Assembly (NCBI GenBank): GCA_045580815.1
Contig: JAZNOL010000046.1
Location: forward strand, 1 to 45,335
Direction: 5' to 3'
From: JAZNOL01 sp045580815
Lineage (GTDB): Bacteria; Bacillota; Clostridia; RUG12999
Length of the DNA: 45,335 nucleotides
Made by a program: the position numbers and the translations under genes. Shown here piece after piece: positions 1 through 7,365 of this stretch; within the stretch, counting starts at the first letter, position 1, and each line of letters starts with the position of its first letter. The notes beneath the pieces were generated by a model. The model was not told where the DNA came from and did not search any database. It saw only the letters and a list, made by a program, of their open reading frames with translations.

Positions 1-44
1 TTCCTCGCACTTTAGTATATTTTTTTAAAATTTTGTTTTTTGAC

Positions 45-73
45 ATTATATCACAATATCAGTGAAAAATCAA
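45..73 (-). promoter_or_regulatory. Sigma-A promoter reading off the left edge
   Basis: On the minus strand TTGATT (68-73) and TATAAT (45-50) are 17 bases apart and TGTGA directly precedes the -10. It would drive a gene lying beyond the left end of the window. Confidence 0.55.
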
Positions 74-84
74 GTCCTACAACT

Positions 85-127
85 AAAAAAAGCCACACAA
101 ACACAAGATGTGTTGCAGTGGCTTTTA
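85..127 (-). terminator. Intrinsic terminator of the small membrane protein gene
   Basis: Arms at 85-96 and 119-127 pair around AAAGCCAC/GTGGCTTT, with a T-rich run following in the minus direction. It lies just past the stop of the gene at 148-450. Confidence 0.7.
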
Positions 128-147
128 AAATCTTATTTTTACGCAGA

Positions 148-450
148 TTATCTTATATATTGCTGAAGTGTGGAGAATACAACAGTATACACAAGAGCAG
201 CAAGAGCTATGATGCCGAAAGTTTTGCCGACCGATGTCATTATACCGTCATATTTCCGTGTTCTTGCCATGCCGCTTAATTTTAAAGCTACAGCACCGGT
301 AACAAGAGGAACAATAGCAATAAGTATGTTAGGTATTATAAGTAAAGTAGCTACGCCAACTAATGAAAGTATAGCACATATCATGCTTGCCATAGCAAAC
401 CCCATACCGGAATTTGTTTTCATAACGGCGGTATTGTTTTTAGAATTCAA
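148..450 (-). CDS. Small membrane protein, DUF4190-like
   Basis: A 100-residue protein with two long hydrophobic stretches in the first two thirds (about residues 15-40 and 42-60) and a third near the C-terminus (about 75-95). The layout resembles short DUF4190-type membrane proteins, but the family assignment is a guess from composition. The start is TTG at 450, supported by a GGAGG at 459-463, eight bases upstream; no ATG nearby has such a site. A terminator follows at 85-127, so it looks monocistronic. Function unknown. Confidence 0.7.
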   Translation of the reverse strand: MNSKNNTAVMKTNSGMGFAMASMICAILSLVGVATLLIIPNILIAIVPLVTGAVALKLSGMARTRKYDGIMTSVGKTFGIIALAALVYTVVFSTLQQYIR

Positions 451-543
451 AGTGAAAACCTCCTTTAGATTAATACAAATATTATACCATAAAAAAACGT
501 ATAATGCAATACTTTTTTACAAAAACTTTTAATATTAAAGAGT

Positions 544-1131
544 TTAGGAGCGAGTAACTCTGCTTCCGCAGGAAGTGCAAAAAGCTGCCCCGGGATTTAC
601 CGGTTTTCCACATTGCGGGCAAAAATTAGCCGTTGACTGCAGCGGTGTTTGTACAGGGGCGGGTGTGGGCGACGGCGGAGGTGTGGGAATAGGCGCGGGG
701 TTAACGTTTATGCCGGGGTTGTAAGCCGGAGCCGGATCTCCCAATTTGTCAAGAAAATCGCCGCTTACGGTTTCGCCCATTCTGAGCGGAACAAGCATAC
801 AGTGCTGTCCTACACGCATTGCAATTCTGTCGATTGCATTTTTCATGGATGAGTTAAATGCCGAGCCGTAAAAATTATCTGCACTACAGCTGCCGACCTC
901 TAATGAAGGAACAATGACAGCAACAGCTTTCCAGATGCAAAGGCTGAGAATGTTACCTGTTATTTTGTACTGGATTTTTCTTGAAGCAGTAAGCCAGCCT
1001 GTGCCTAAAGCGTACAGGTTTGAATGACCGACACTTTTGTACCTTTCTTCCTGTATTGCTATATGAAGCAAATTTTCCAGCTGTGAACGCTGTTCCGGGT
1101 CAATTTTAAACTGATATAATGTTTTTGACAT
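544..1131 (-). CDS. Zinc-ribbon protein with unknown N-terminal domain
   Basis: A 195-residue protein. The first ~120 residues form a domain I do not recognise. A proline-rich linker follows (about residues 140-165, repeated P-T-P/P-A-P), and the C-terminus is a zinc ribbon with CPQC and CTSC pairs. AGGAGG sits about eight bases before the ATG. It lies 17 bases downstream of the other zinc-ribbon gene (1149-1730), so the two are probably cotranscribed. No transmembrane segment is obvious. The ribbon suggests binding to protein or nucleic acid; no function can be assigned. Confidence 0.75.
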   Translation of the reverse strand: MSKTLYQFKIDPEQRSQLENLLHIAIQEERYKSVGHSNLYALGTGWLTASRKIQYKITGNILSLCIWKAVAVIVPSLEVGSCSADNFYGSAFNSSMKNAIDRIAMRVGQHCMLVPLRMGETVSGDFLDKLGDPAPAYNPGINVNPAPIPTPPPSPTPAPVQTPLQSTANFCPQCGKPVNPGAAFCTSCGSRVTRS

Positions 1132-1148
1132 TTGTGATTCCTCCTGAT

Positions 1149-1730
1149 TTATTGTGATATAAATTGTTGATAGCTTTTTTCAAAGGTGTTGCATGATATT
1201 ATTGCACCTACACCTGCAGCAATAATGAGATACGAGCTTACAGAACCGGACAAAATTATAGAAAGCAGACAGCCAAAACCGCCTATGGAAACAAGTGCTA
1301 TTGCCCATCCTCTTTGGTATGTAAGATGCAGCCCAAGCGAAACGCCTAAAATTATCAGTGCAGACACCATGGAAAATATATCCAGAAAAACAATGCCGAA
1401 AATCAACGTGACTGCAGAGCTGATATATCCTATTATAGCAGCAGAGCGGATGTGGTTTCTGATATCGCGCGGTGCGTATTTGTCAGCATATTCTTTTCTG
1501 CTTATGTTTCTGTTTTGCGAATAGTTATTTTGCTGAAAAGAAGTGGTGTTTACATAGTTGGTTGCCGGCGGGGCTTGCGGATAGATATTTTGTGAAGCAG
1601 CGGCAGTGTTTGTATCATTATTTGATACAGATACCTGCGGATAAAGACTGTTGCCGCAATTGCCGCAAAATCTTGTGGCGTTGTGCAGCTGTGCACCGCA
1701 TATTCTGCAAAAAGCGGTCTGTGCGTTCAT
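1149..1730 (-). CDS. Zinc-ribbon membrane protein
   Basis: With the start at 1730 this is a 193-residue protein beginning MNAQTAFCRICG. The N-terminal zinc ribbon has CRIC and CGNC pairs, a Gln/Asn/Tyr-rich spacer follows, and the C-terminal ~90 residues hold three or four hydrophobic segments. The frame stays open back to 1772, but the ATG at 1730 has an AAAGAG-type ribosome site and puts the ribbon at the N-terminus, as usual for this architecture. First gene of a likely two-gene unit with 544-1131. Function unknown. Confidence 0.7.
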   Translation of the reverse strand: MNAQTAFCRICGAQLHNATRFCGNCGNSLYPQVSVSNNDTNTAAASQNIYPQAPPATNYVNTTSFQQNNYSQNRNISRKEYADKYAPRDIRNHIRSAAIIGYISSAVTLIFGIVFLDIFSMVSALIILGVSLGLHLTYQRGWAIALVSIGGFGCLLSIILSGSVSSYLIIAAGVGAIISCNTFEKSYQQFISQ

Positions 1731-1821
1731 AATGTCAACTCTTTCCAGTTCATAATACATATATTCTACCATATGAGGTATAAAAAGTCAAGCATAAAAC
1801 CGATGTATGGCAAGGCAAAAT

Positions 1822-2202
1822 TTAATCTATATCAACGGCCCATTCGAGAATTGTTCCGTCAGAGGCTTTTATGTCGGCATCATATTCGGTTTTTCCATGG
1901 TTAAACTCAACTTCATACTGCCACACACCATCGTCGAAATCAAGCTCGGTGCGTTCAAAAACAACATCGTTTGCCGAAAGTCCTGCGTGCTCAAGGGCAA
2001 TTTCGCGTGCTCGTTCTTCAGAGATAAATGACGATGTGTCGATTGTATTGCTTTGGGTTTGTCCATTTGACGGAGATTGTGACGATGCCGGTGTTTGTCC
2101 CGATGCAGGAGATGACGGAGGTGTGACAGGTTTTTGTCCACCGCAGGCTGCCAACGTGAAAACCGTAAAAACTGCAATTACAACAAGTAATAATTTTTTC
2201 AT
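1822..2202 (-). CDS. PepSY-domain lipoprotein
   Basis: A 126-residue secreted lipoprotein: Lys-Lys plus a hydrophobic signal peptide ending in the lipobox LAAC (Cys at about residue 20). A Ser/Pro/Gln-rich linker follows, then a single PepSY domain (about residues 57-126) beginning ISEERAREIALEHAG. PepSY domains are found in peptidase-inhibiting or envelope proteins. An AAAAGGAG-type site precedes the ATG. Not linked to a protease gene here, so its partner is unknown. Confidence 0.8.
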   Translation of the reverse strand: MKKLLLVVIAVFTVFTLAACGGQKPVTPPSSPASGQTPASSQSPSNGQTQSNTIDTSSFISEERAREIALEHAGLSANDVVFERTELDFDDGVWQYEVEFNHGKTEYDADIKASDGTILEWAVDID

Positions 2203-2256
2203 AGATAAAACTCCTTTTTATTAAAGTGTTATTCACCGATTGTTAATTTTGAAAAT

Positions 2257-2290
2257 AAACGCCGGAAAGCAACCTTACTTTCCGGCGTTT
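2257..2290 (-). terminator. Terminator after rubredoxin
   Basis: Twelve-base arms AACGCCGGAAAG (2258-2269) and its complement (2278-2289) enclose an 8-base loop and are followed by TTTATTTT in the minus direction. It lies just past the rubredoxin stop. Confidence 0.8.
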
Positions 2291-2301
2291 GAGTTTGGAT
2301 A

Positions 2302-2457
2302 TTATTCTTCTTCAAAAGCGTCTTTGTCAAGACCGCAGGTGGGACAAACCCAATCTGCCGGAACATCCTCCCATGCTGTGCCGGGAGCTACGCCATTTTC
2401 GGGATCACCAATTTCGGGATCATAAACATATCCGCAAGGACATACATATTTTGCCAT
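2302..2457 (-). CDS. Rubredoxin
   Basis: A 51-residue rubredoxin, a one-iron electron carrier that typically feeds rubrerythrin or other O2/peroxide reductases in anaerobes. The translation starts MAKYVCPCGYVYDPE and ends with the second knuckle WVCPTCGLDKDAF, plus the usual GDPENGVAPGT middle segment. The length is typical. The first iron knuckle reads C-P-C-G with one residue between the cysteines instead of two. AAGGAGGG sits upstream of the ATG. It is 24 bases downstream of ferritin, so the two are likely cotranscribed as an iron/oxidative-stress pair. Confidence 0.9.
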   Translation of the reverse strand: MAKYVCPCGYVYDPEIGDPENGVAPGTAWEDVPADWVCPTCGLDKDAFEEE

Positions 2458-2481
2458 AGTTTAAACCCTCCTTTTTATAAA

Positions 2482-2994
2482 TTATAACACTAATGACGGT
2501 GCACTATACACTCTTGCAGCATATTCTGCGTCGAGTGAGTAGAGACCTTTGGAGTCACCTCCAAAAAGCTCCATTTTTTTAATCATGTCATCGGCATTTT
2601 TTTCTTCTTCGAGCTGTTCTTTAACAAACCAGTCTAAAAACTGCATTGTTCTGAAATCTTTAACATCATATGCAGCGGCGTAAATGTCATTTATAAGACT
2701 TGTTACGTACTGCTCGTGTTCTAAACCGGCTTTAAGCGGATCCATAAGTGTTTCAAGCTTTTTGTCCGGTTTGTCAACAGCACCAAGGTCAACTTTTTCG
2801 CCGCCAAGCTGTAAATATTTTAAAAACAGCATTGCGTGGTCACGTTCTTCCTGCGCCTGAATCATGTACCAGTTGGAAAAACCGTCAAGTCCCTGTGTTT
2901 CGTAAAATATTGAAAAATCAAGGTACAGATAAGCAGAGTATAACTCTTTTGTTATCTGTTCATTAAGTAATTTTGCAACTTTTTCATTTAACAT
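2482..2994 (-). CDS. ftnA: Ferritin
   Basis: A 170-residue non-haem ferritin, which stores iron as a ferric mineral in a 24-subunit shell and removes ferrous iron that would feed Fenton chemistry. The four-helix bundle is full length. Ferroxidase ligands are visible: Glu17 in the first helix (ITKELYSAY), then the EERDH motif (Glu50 and His53). AGGAGG precedes the ATG at 2994 and a promoter lies at 3031-3060. Rubredoxin follows 24 bases downstream. The AT-rich palindrome upstream may be a PerR site, but this is unproven. Confidence 0.92.
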   Translation of the reverse strand: MLNEKVAKLLNEQITKELYSAYLYLDFSIFYETQGLDGFSNWYMIQAQEERDHAMLFLKYLQLGGEKVDLGAVDKPDKKLETLMDPLKAGLEHEQYVTSLINDIYAAAYDVKDFRTMQFLDWFVKEQLEEEKNADDMIKKMELFGGDSKGLYSLDAEYAARVYSAPSLVL

Positions 2995-3030
2995 AATGTT
3001 ACCTCCTGTAAATAATTTTTAATTAATTTA

Positions 3031-3060
3031 ATTATATCACAAGTAATTAAAAAAAGTCAA
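3031..3060 (-). promoter_or_regulatory. Promoter of ferritin-rubredoxin
   Basis: Minus-strand TTGACT (3055-3060) and TATAAT (3031-3036) are 18 bases apart, with TGTGA directly before the -10. The -35 overlaps the base and T-run of the preceding gene's terminator. Confidence 0.65.
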
Positions 3061-3089
3061 TACCTGCTGTAAAAAAACAGCAGGTATTG
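3058..3089 (-). terminator. Terminator of the lipoprotein gene at 3109-3573
   Basis: Perfect arms CAATACCTGCTG (3058-3069) and complement (3078-3089), extended by one T-A pair, with a run of seven T after the hairpin in the minus direction. Confidence 0.85.
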
Positions 3090-3108
3090 TGAAAATTTTT
3101 GTGTAATT

Positions 3109-3573
3109 TTAGTATCCAAGATTTTTTACAATATCAACAATTTCGTCTTTAAAATCTTTGTGTGCCACACAGTAAAGCATGGTGTTTTTTATTCTGGAAA
3201 TCATATAAAAATTGTCTTCACCGGTAAAATGATAGTAACTGTAATTGGACGTGGTAATCTCTGTTGACATGGTTTTTACGGAGTGCTTATCTTCAAAAAT
3301 ATCCTTGTTATTGTTAAAAACACCGTTGCCGGTTGCGTCATCGATTAATTCATAAAATTCAATCTGATAGTTGCCGTTGTATGCAACAAGTACTTTGTTT
3401 GCTAAGTCATCTGTATTCGTGCTTGCCGTTACATCATCCACGCGGAAATTTTTATCTTCCATAAACGATGTAAATTCTTCGGGGGTTTTTGCGGTTTTGT
3501 TTCCGCCGCAAGCACTCAGCAAAGTTGCAAGAGCCAATACAAAAACAATAATTAATGATGCTTTTTTTGCCAT
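3109..3573 (-). CDS. Lipoprotein of unknown function
   Basis: A 154-residue lipoprotein with a signal peptide and lipobox LSAC (Cys at about residue 22). The mature part starts with a Thr-Pro-Glu-Glu-Phe segment and has no domain I recognise. The open frame extends to 3660, but the ATG at 3573 has AAGGAAGG just upstream and places the signal peptide at the N-terminus. A strong terminator follows, so it is monocistronic. Function unknown. Confidence 0.75.
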   Translation of the reverse strand: MAKKASLIIVFVLALATLLSACGGNKTAKTPEEFTSFMEDKNFRVDDVTASTNTDDLANKVLVAYNGNYQIEFYELIDDATGNGVFNNNKDIFEDKHSVKTMSTEITTSNYSYYHFTGEDNFYMISRIKNTMLYCVAHKDFKDEIVDIVKNLGY

Positions 3574-3791
3574 TTTAAATTCCTTCCTTCTCAAATATTG
3601 TATTTTCAGTATACCAAAACAGAAAAATTTTGTAAAGTCTTTTGTTAAAAATATTTTCACCGGCTTTCATCTGCTTTTTCTGCTGCATATTCTGATTCCG
3701 ACAGAAAGACAAGCAGCCACTTATTATAAGAAATATCGGTGAAAATACAAAATTAATAAGAGATACTATTTGGATATGTTGTTAATGACGA

Positions 3792-4526
3792 TTAATCCAT
3801 ATCCGGTTTAAAGCTTGGCATAAGCTCCAGCTTAAATAAATTTGCCTTGTGTTTTTTGTCAATAATCTCTTTTTTGCTCTTGTCGGCAATTTCGCCGGTG
3901 CGGATATACACGTCCAATTCGGCATAGGTAAATCCGAGATTTTCCTCGTCTGTTTTTCCGCAAAGACCGTCAATCGGAACTTTATCTACCAGCTCTTTCG
4001 GCAGGTTCAGCAAATATCCTATTTGCTTTACTTCTGTTACCGTAAGGTTTGACATTGGTGAAAAATCTCCCACAGAATCGCCGTAACGTGTGGAATAACC
4101 AACCCAGTCTTCCGATAAGTTGCAGGTATTGCAAACTCTACCGTTACAGCTTTGAGAAACTGCATACAGTGTTGACATTCTTATGCGTGGAGGAATATTC
4201 TGAATGGTCTGAGAAGTTATGCTTAATTCGGCAGGAAGATTGCCAAGTACGCCGTCAACCGCATCTTTTATATTAATAACATAATGTTTGATGTCCAGAT
4301 GATTTACAAGCTTGTATGCCATATCAATATCGTGCTGCTCACCTTGCGGCATCAGCACGCCGATAACTCTGTCCTTGCCTAAAGCTTCAACACACAGTGC
4401 CGCCGCAACAGAGCTGTCTTTACCGCCCGAAATACCAACAATCGCATTACAGCCTTTGCCGTTATTTTCAAAAAAATTTTTTATCCATTCAACACATTCG
4501 TTTTTAATTTTTTCTGCATTAAACAT
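3792..4526 (-). CDS. nadE: NH3-dependent NAD+ synthetase
   Basis: A 244-residue NAD synthetase that amidates nicotinate adenine dinucleotide to NAD with ATP and ammonia in the cytoplasm. The ATP-pyrophosphatase P-loop SGGKDSS is at residues 33-39. The family regions TRYGDSVGDFSP and GLCGKTDEENLG are present, the latter carrying Cys/Thr/Asp/Glu near the substrate site. There is no N-terminal glutaminase domain, so free ammonia must be the donor. It lies 30 bases downstream of a nicotinamidase gene, forming a short NAD-salvage unit. Confidence 0.95.
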   Translation of the reverse strand: MFNAEKIKNECVEWIKNFFENNGKGCNAIVGISGGKDSSVAAALCVEALGKDRVIGVLMPQGEQHDIDMAYKLVNHLDIKHYVINIKDAVDGVLGNLPAELSITSQTIQNIPPRIRMSTLYAVSQSCNGRVCNTCNLSEDWVGYSTRYGDSVGDFSPMSNLTVTEVKQIGYLLNLPKELVDKVPIDGLCGKTDEENLGFTYAELDVYIRTGEIADKSKKEIIDKKHKANLFKLELMPSFKPDMD

Positions 4527-4556
4527 TAAAAGTCATCTCCTATAAGTTTAATCCGC

Positions 4557-5087
4557 TTATTCTCCAATCACATTTACCTGACACATTTTCATTGTTGTAA
4601 GAGCAGCATTGTGACTGTCGGGAGTTACGCCGGCACAGCAGCTTGCATCGACGCTTACTTTTGTTTCAAGAAAATTTGCTTTCATCAAAAGTGCGTTTGA
4701 TACAACACATATGTCAGTACAAAGACCAATAAGCTCAATTTCAATTTCATCGGGATTGTAATTATTTTTCATATATTCGGGAAGCTTTGTCGAACCGAAT
4801 GTGGGCTTTTCAATTGCAGTAAAATTCTTTTTGTCCACTGCCGCCTGAACCTTGCTGTCAAGCTTCCAGCCGTCGGTTCCTTTGATACAGTGAGGTACCG
4901 GAAGATTTTTTCCCTCCTGGGTGTCTATGTAATTTTCAGAATGAGTATCATATGTAACGATAATATCTCCGTCAAAATTTTCGATTTTTGCTACTACATT
5001 GTCGACAATCGCAACTGCTTCTTTCGAGCCGAGTGCACCGTCAACAAAATCTTTCTGCATGTCTACTACAATTAACAATTTCTTCAT
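4557..5087 (-). CDS. pncA: Nicotinamidase-like cysteine hydrolase
   Basis: A 176-residue isochorismatase-fold amidase, most likely converting nicotinamide to nicotinate for NAD salvage. The Asp-Lys-Cys triad is visible as Asp9 (VVDMQKDF), Lys94 (EKPTFGST) and Cys117 (CTDICV). The metal ligands Asp47, His49 and His66 fit nicotinamidases rather than isochorismatases. The frame runs to 5186, but the ATG at 5087 has an AAGGAGAG site. The neighbour nadE supports the NAD role. A related amidase with another substrate remains possible. Confidence 0.85.
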   Translation of the reverse strand: MKKLLIVVDMQKDFVDGALGSKEAVAIVDNVVAKIENFDGDIIVTYDTHSENYIDTQEGKNLPVPHCIKGTDGWKLDSKVQAAVDKKNFTAIEKPTFGSTKLPEYMKNNYNPDEIEIELIGLCTDICVVSNALLMKANFLETKVSVDASCCAGVTPDSHNAALTTMKMCQVNVIGE

Positions 5088-5157
5088 AATATGCTCTCCT
5101 TGTATTTTGCGGTTTGTATTAAGGTCTGCAATATTTTTGGTCTTTAAATATATATTC

Positions 5158-5186
5158 ATTATACCACAATCACCATAAAAAATCAA
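5158..5186 (-). promoter_or_regulatory. Promoter of pncA-nadE
   Basis: Minus-strand TTGATT (5181-5186) and TATAAT (5158-5163), 17-base spacer ending TGTGG. The -35 overlaps the base of the rubrerythrin terminator. Confidence 0.65.
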
Positions 5187-5214
5187 TACCTGCCGTATAA
5201 AAACGACAGGTATT
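5185..5214 (-). terminator. Terminator of rubrerythrin
   Basis: Arms AATACCTG (5185-5192) and CAGGTATT (5207-5214), extended by CGT/ACG after one mismatch, then a T-rich run in the minus direction. The stem base matches the terminator at 3058-3089. Confidence 0.75.
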
Positions 5215-5223
5215 AAAATTATA

Positions 5224-5811
5224 TTATTTAAAATATCTTTTGAGTAAACCCTCTAAACCTCTGCCGTGGCGAGCTTCGTCGCGCGCCATTTCGTGAACTG
5301 TGTCATGAATAGCATCCAGACCGTTTTTCTTTGCACAGGCAGCAAGGTCAAATTTACCCTGTGTTGCACCGTATTCGCAATCAACTCTCCATGCAAGGTT
5401 GTCTTTTGTTGTAGCTTTCATGTTAGGCTCTAAATCTTCGCCTAAAAGCTCTGCAAATTTTGCAGCGTGTTCAGCTTCTTCATAAGCTGCTTTTTCCCAG
5501 TAAAGACCGATTTCAGGATAGCCTTCTCTGTGAGCAATTCTTGCCATGCACAGATACATACCTACTTCACTGCATTCGCCGTTGAAGTTAGCCATAAGCT
5601 GTTCAAAGATAAATTTTTTATCTTCTTCGCTGATATCGGGGTTGTTTTTAACAGTTTTGCCGTAAACACCGTATTCGTGTTCAGCTGCAAGAGCTGCACC
5701 CTCTACCATCTCTTTGAATTTTTCAGCCGGAACTTTACAAACCGGGCAATTTGCCGGGGGATTGTCACCCTCGTGAACATAACCGCAAACAGAACATACA
5801 AATTTTTTCAT
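5224..5811 (-). CDS. Reverse rubrerythrin
   Basis: A 195-residue peroxide-scavenging diiron protein with its rubredoxin-type domain at the N-terminus (Cys6, Cys9, Cys22, Cys25), the opposite order to classical rubrerythrin. The ferritin-like diiron domain follows with ECSEVGMY, EEAEHAAKF and DEARHG motifs. Reverse rubrerythrins of clostridia reduce H2O2, and some also O2, with electrons from NADH via partner proteins. The ATG at 5811 is preferred over the TTG two codons upstream because AGGAGG is nine bases before it. It follows perR by about 70 bases, so it may be PerR-controlled or cotranscribed. Confidence 0.92.
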   Translation of the reverse strand: MKKFVCSVCGYVHEGDNPPANCPVCKVPAEKFKEMVEGAALAAEHEYGVYGKTVKNNPDISEEDKKFIFEQLMANFNGECSEVGMYLCMARIAHREGYPEIGLYWEKAAYEEAEHAAKFAELLGEDLEPNMKATTKDNLAWRVDCEYGATQGKFDLAACAKKNGLDAIHDTVHEMARDEARHGRGLEGLLKRYFK

Positions 5812-5879
5812 AATCAAATTCCTCCTAAAATATATTTAATTAAATTTATTTTAAATGCAGAAAGTGAAAAATTACACTT

Positions 5880-6263
5880 TTATTTGCATTCTTTACAAAG
5901 ACCATAAAAAACAATGCTGTGGGTGTCAACCTTAAACCCGAATTTATCTTCAACAGGCTTGCTTATTCCGGGAATTTCATCCTCAGAAACATCAATAACG
6001 CCTCCGCAGTCCCGACAGCAAAAATGATAGTGATTTTCGACATTTGCGTCAAAATGCTCTTTGCCGTCGCCGATGTGAACTCTCATAGCCGAGCCGCAGT
6101 CACAAAGAAGATTTAAGTTGCGATAGACTGTTGCAAGACTGATGTTTGGAAACTCCGGTTTAACATTTTCATAAACCCATTCGGCGGTCGGATGCGATTT
6201 TGTTGACTGCAAAGCGTTTAAAACGGCTTCACGCTGACGTGAAAACTTTAACTTTGTCTGCAT
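5880..6263 (-). CDS. perR: Fur-family regulator, PerR type
   Basis: A 127-residue Fur-family repressor with a winged helix (SLATVYRNL recognition region) and a C-terminal metal domain. The structural zinc site is the two pairs CRDC and CKEC, and the HYHFCC segment carries regulatory-metal ligands. Its position directly upstream of rubrerythrin and near ferritin argues for peroxide sensing (PerR) rather than iron or zinc sensing. An operator-like inverted repeat lies downstream of its own promoter, indicating autoregulation. The ATG at 6263 has an AGGAGGT site. Fur or Zur cannot be excluded from sequence alone. Confidence 0.85.
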   Translation of the reverse strand: MQTKLKFSRQREAVLNALQSTKSHPTAEWVYENVKPEFPNISLATVYRNLNLLCDCGSAMRVHIGDGKEHFDANVENHYHFCCRDCGGVIDVSEDEIPGISKPVEDKFGFKVDTHSIVFYGLCKECK

Positions 6264-6282
6264 AGGACCTCCTTTTTAAAAT

Positions 6283-6303
6283 CAATAATGATAATGATTA
6301 TTG
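6283..6303. promoter_or_regulatory. PerR/Fur operator
   Basis: A 21-base near-perfect inverted repeat with half-sites CAATAATGAT and ATGATTATTG around one A. It resembles the 7-1-7 Fur/PerR box and lies between the perR -10 and its ribosome site. Confidence 0.7.
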
Positions 6304-6316
6304 TTTTTATGATTAT

Positions 6317-6344
6317 ATTATACCACATATTTTTTATTTGTCAA
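6317..6344 (-). promoter_or_regulatory. perR promoter
   Basis: Minus-strand TTGACA (6339-6344) and TATAAT (6317-6322) with a 16-base spacer ending TGTGG. The operator lies about 15 bases downstream of the -10. Confidence 0.7.
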
Positions 6345-6438
6345 TAGTTTTTTTGAAATTTTTTTAAAAATTTTTATATTTTTTCAAAATTATGTTTATT
6401 TGCAGGGTAAACAGGCGTTGACAAATTTAATTTGAAGA

Positions 6439-6467
6439 TTGACATAATATATTATATATGATATTAT
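6439..6467 (+). promoter_or_regulatory. Promoter of the SDR gene
   Basis: TTGACA (6439-6444) and TATTAT (6462-6467), 17-base spacer. It leaves a leader of about 70 bases before the ATG at 6544. Confidence 0.65.
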
Positions 6468-6543
6468 TAATAAGGAATCTAAAATATTACTTATTTGCAA
6501 CAAACAAAATATTTTGATTAAACGGCAAAACGGGGGAAGCGCA

Positions 6544-7284
6544 ATGAAAGCTGTTGTAACCGGGGCAAGCTCCGGAATAGGGTTTTATATAGCTAAATAT
6601 CTTGACTTGCTTGGTGCAGATACGGTTGTTGTTGCCAGACGGACCGATTGTCTTAATGCTCTTGCAAAAGAGATGAAAAACAAATGTGTTATTGAGCAGG
6701 CAGATTTAACCGATGCTTCCGCTTGTAATACACTTTTTGAAAAACATCGTGATGCGGATGTGCTTATTAACTGTGCAGGATTTGGTGTTTTTGGAGAATT
6801 TGATAAAACCTCTCTTTCACGTGAGCTTGAAATGATTGACGTTAACATAAAAGCACTGCACATCCTTACAAAGCTGTATTTTTGTGAGTTTAACCTGAGA
6901 GGAAGCGGACACATTCTCAATGTGTCATCGTTGGCATCGTTTTCTCCCGGACCTGTGTTTTCATCATATTATGCATCAAAAGCATATGTAACACAGCTTA
7001 CCAGGGCAATAGCCTTTGAACTGAAAAAGAAAAAGTCGGGAGTTAAAATAAGTGTATTTTGTCCCGGATCGGTAAACACGGATTTTAATACTGTTGCGGG
7101 TGCAAAAAAATTTTCAACACCACCACTTGCACCGGAATTTGCCGCAAAATATGCGATTGATAAAATGTTTAAAGGAAAAACGGTTATTGTGCCGGGTATC
7201 CGTGCAAAGCTTTTGCATATGGCATCAAAGCTGTTGCCGGCATCGGTGTGTATGAGCACGGTATATAAAAGTAAAAAGAAATAG
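6544..7284 (+). CDS. Short-chain dehydrogenase/reductase
   Basis: A 246-residue classical SDR oxidoreductase. The dinucleotide motif TGASSGIG is at residues 6-13, an N-C-A-G version of the usual NNAG follows, and the catalytic YxxxK has Tyr142 and Lys146 after a conserved SSLAS. The absence of an Asp after strand 2, with V-A-R-R instead, suggests NADPH. The C-terminal ~40 residues are basic. The ATG at 6544 has GGGGGAAG upstream, whereas the frame opening at 6514 has none. It stands alone, ends at a shared bidirectional terminator, and its substrate cannot be told. Confidence 0.85.
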   Translation: MKAVVTGASSGIGFYIAKYLDLLGADTVVVARRTDCLNALAKEMKNKCVIEQADLTDASACNTLFEKHRDADVLINCAGFGVFGEFDKTSLSRELEMIDVNIKALHILTKLYFCEFNLRGSGHILNVSSLASFSPGPVFSSYYASKAYVTQLTRAIAFELKKKKSGVKISVFCPGSVNTDFNTVAGAKKFSTPPLAPEFAAKYAIDKMFKGKTVIVPGIRAKLLHMASKLLPASVCMSTVYKSKKK

Positions 7285-7299
7285 CTTTATTATATATGA

Positions 7300-7347
7300 A
7301 AAACGGGGCTGTAGCAAAATGATTTCATTTTACTACAGCCCCGTTTT
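7300..7347. terminator. Bidirectional terminator between convergent genes
   Basis: Fifteen-base arms AAAACGGGGCTGTAG (7300-7314) and complement (7333-7347), with an inner AAAATG/CATTTT helix. It separates the SDR gene from the converging ABC operon. Confidence 0.85.
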
Positions 7348-7365
7348 GTGTAATAAAAGCAATCT

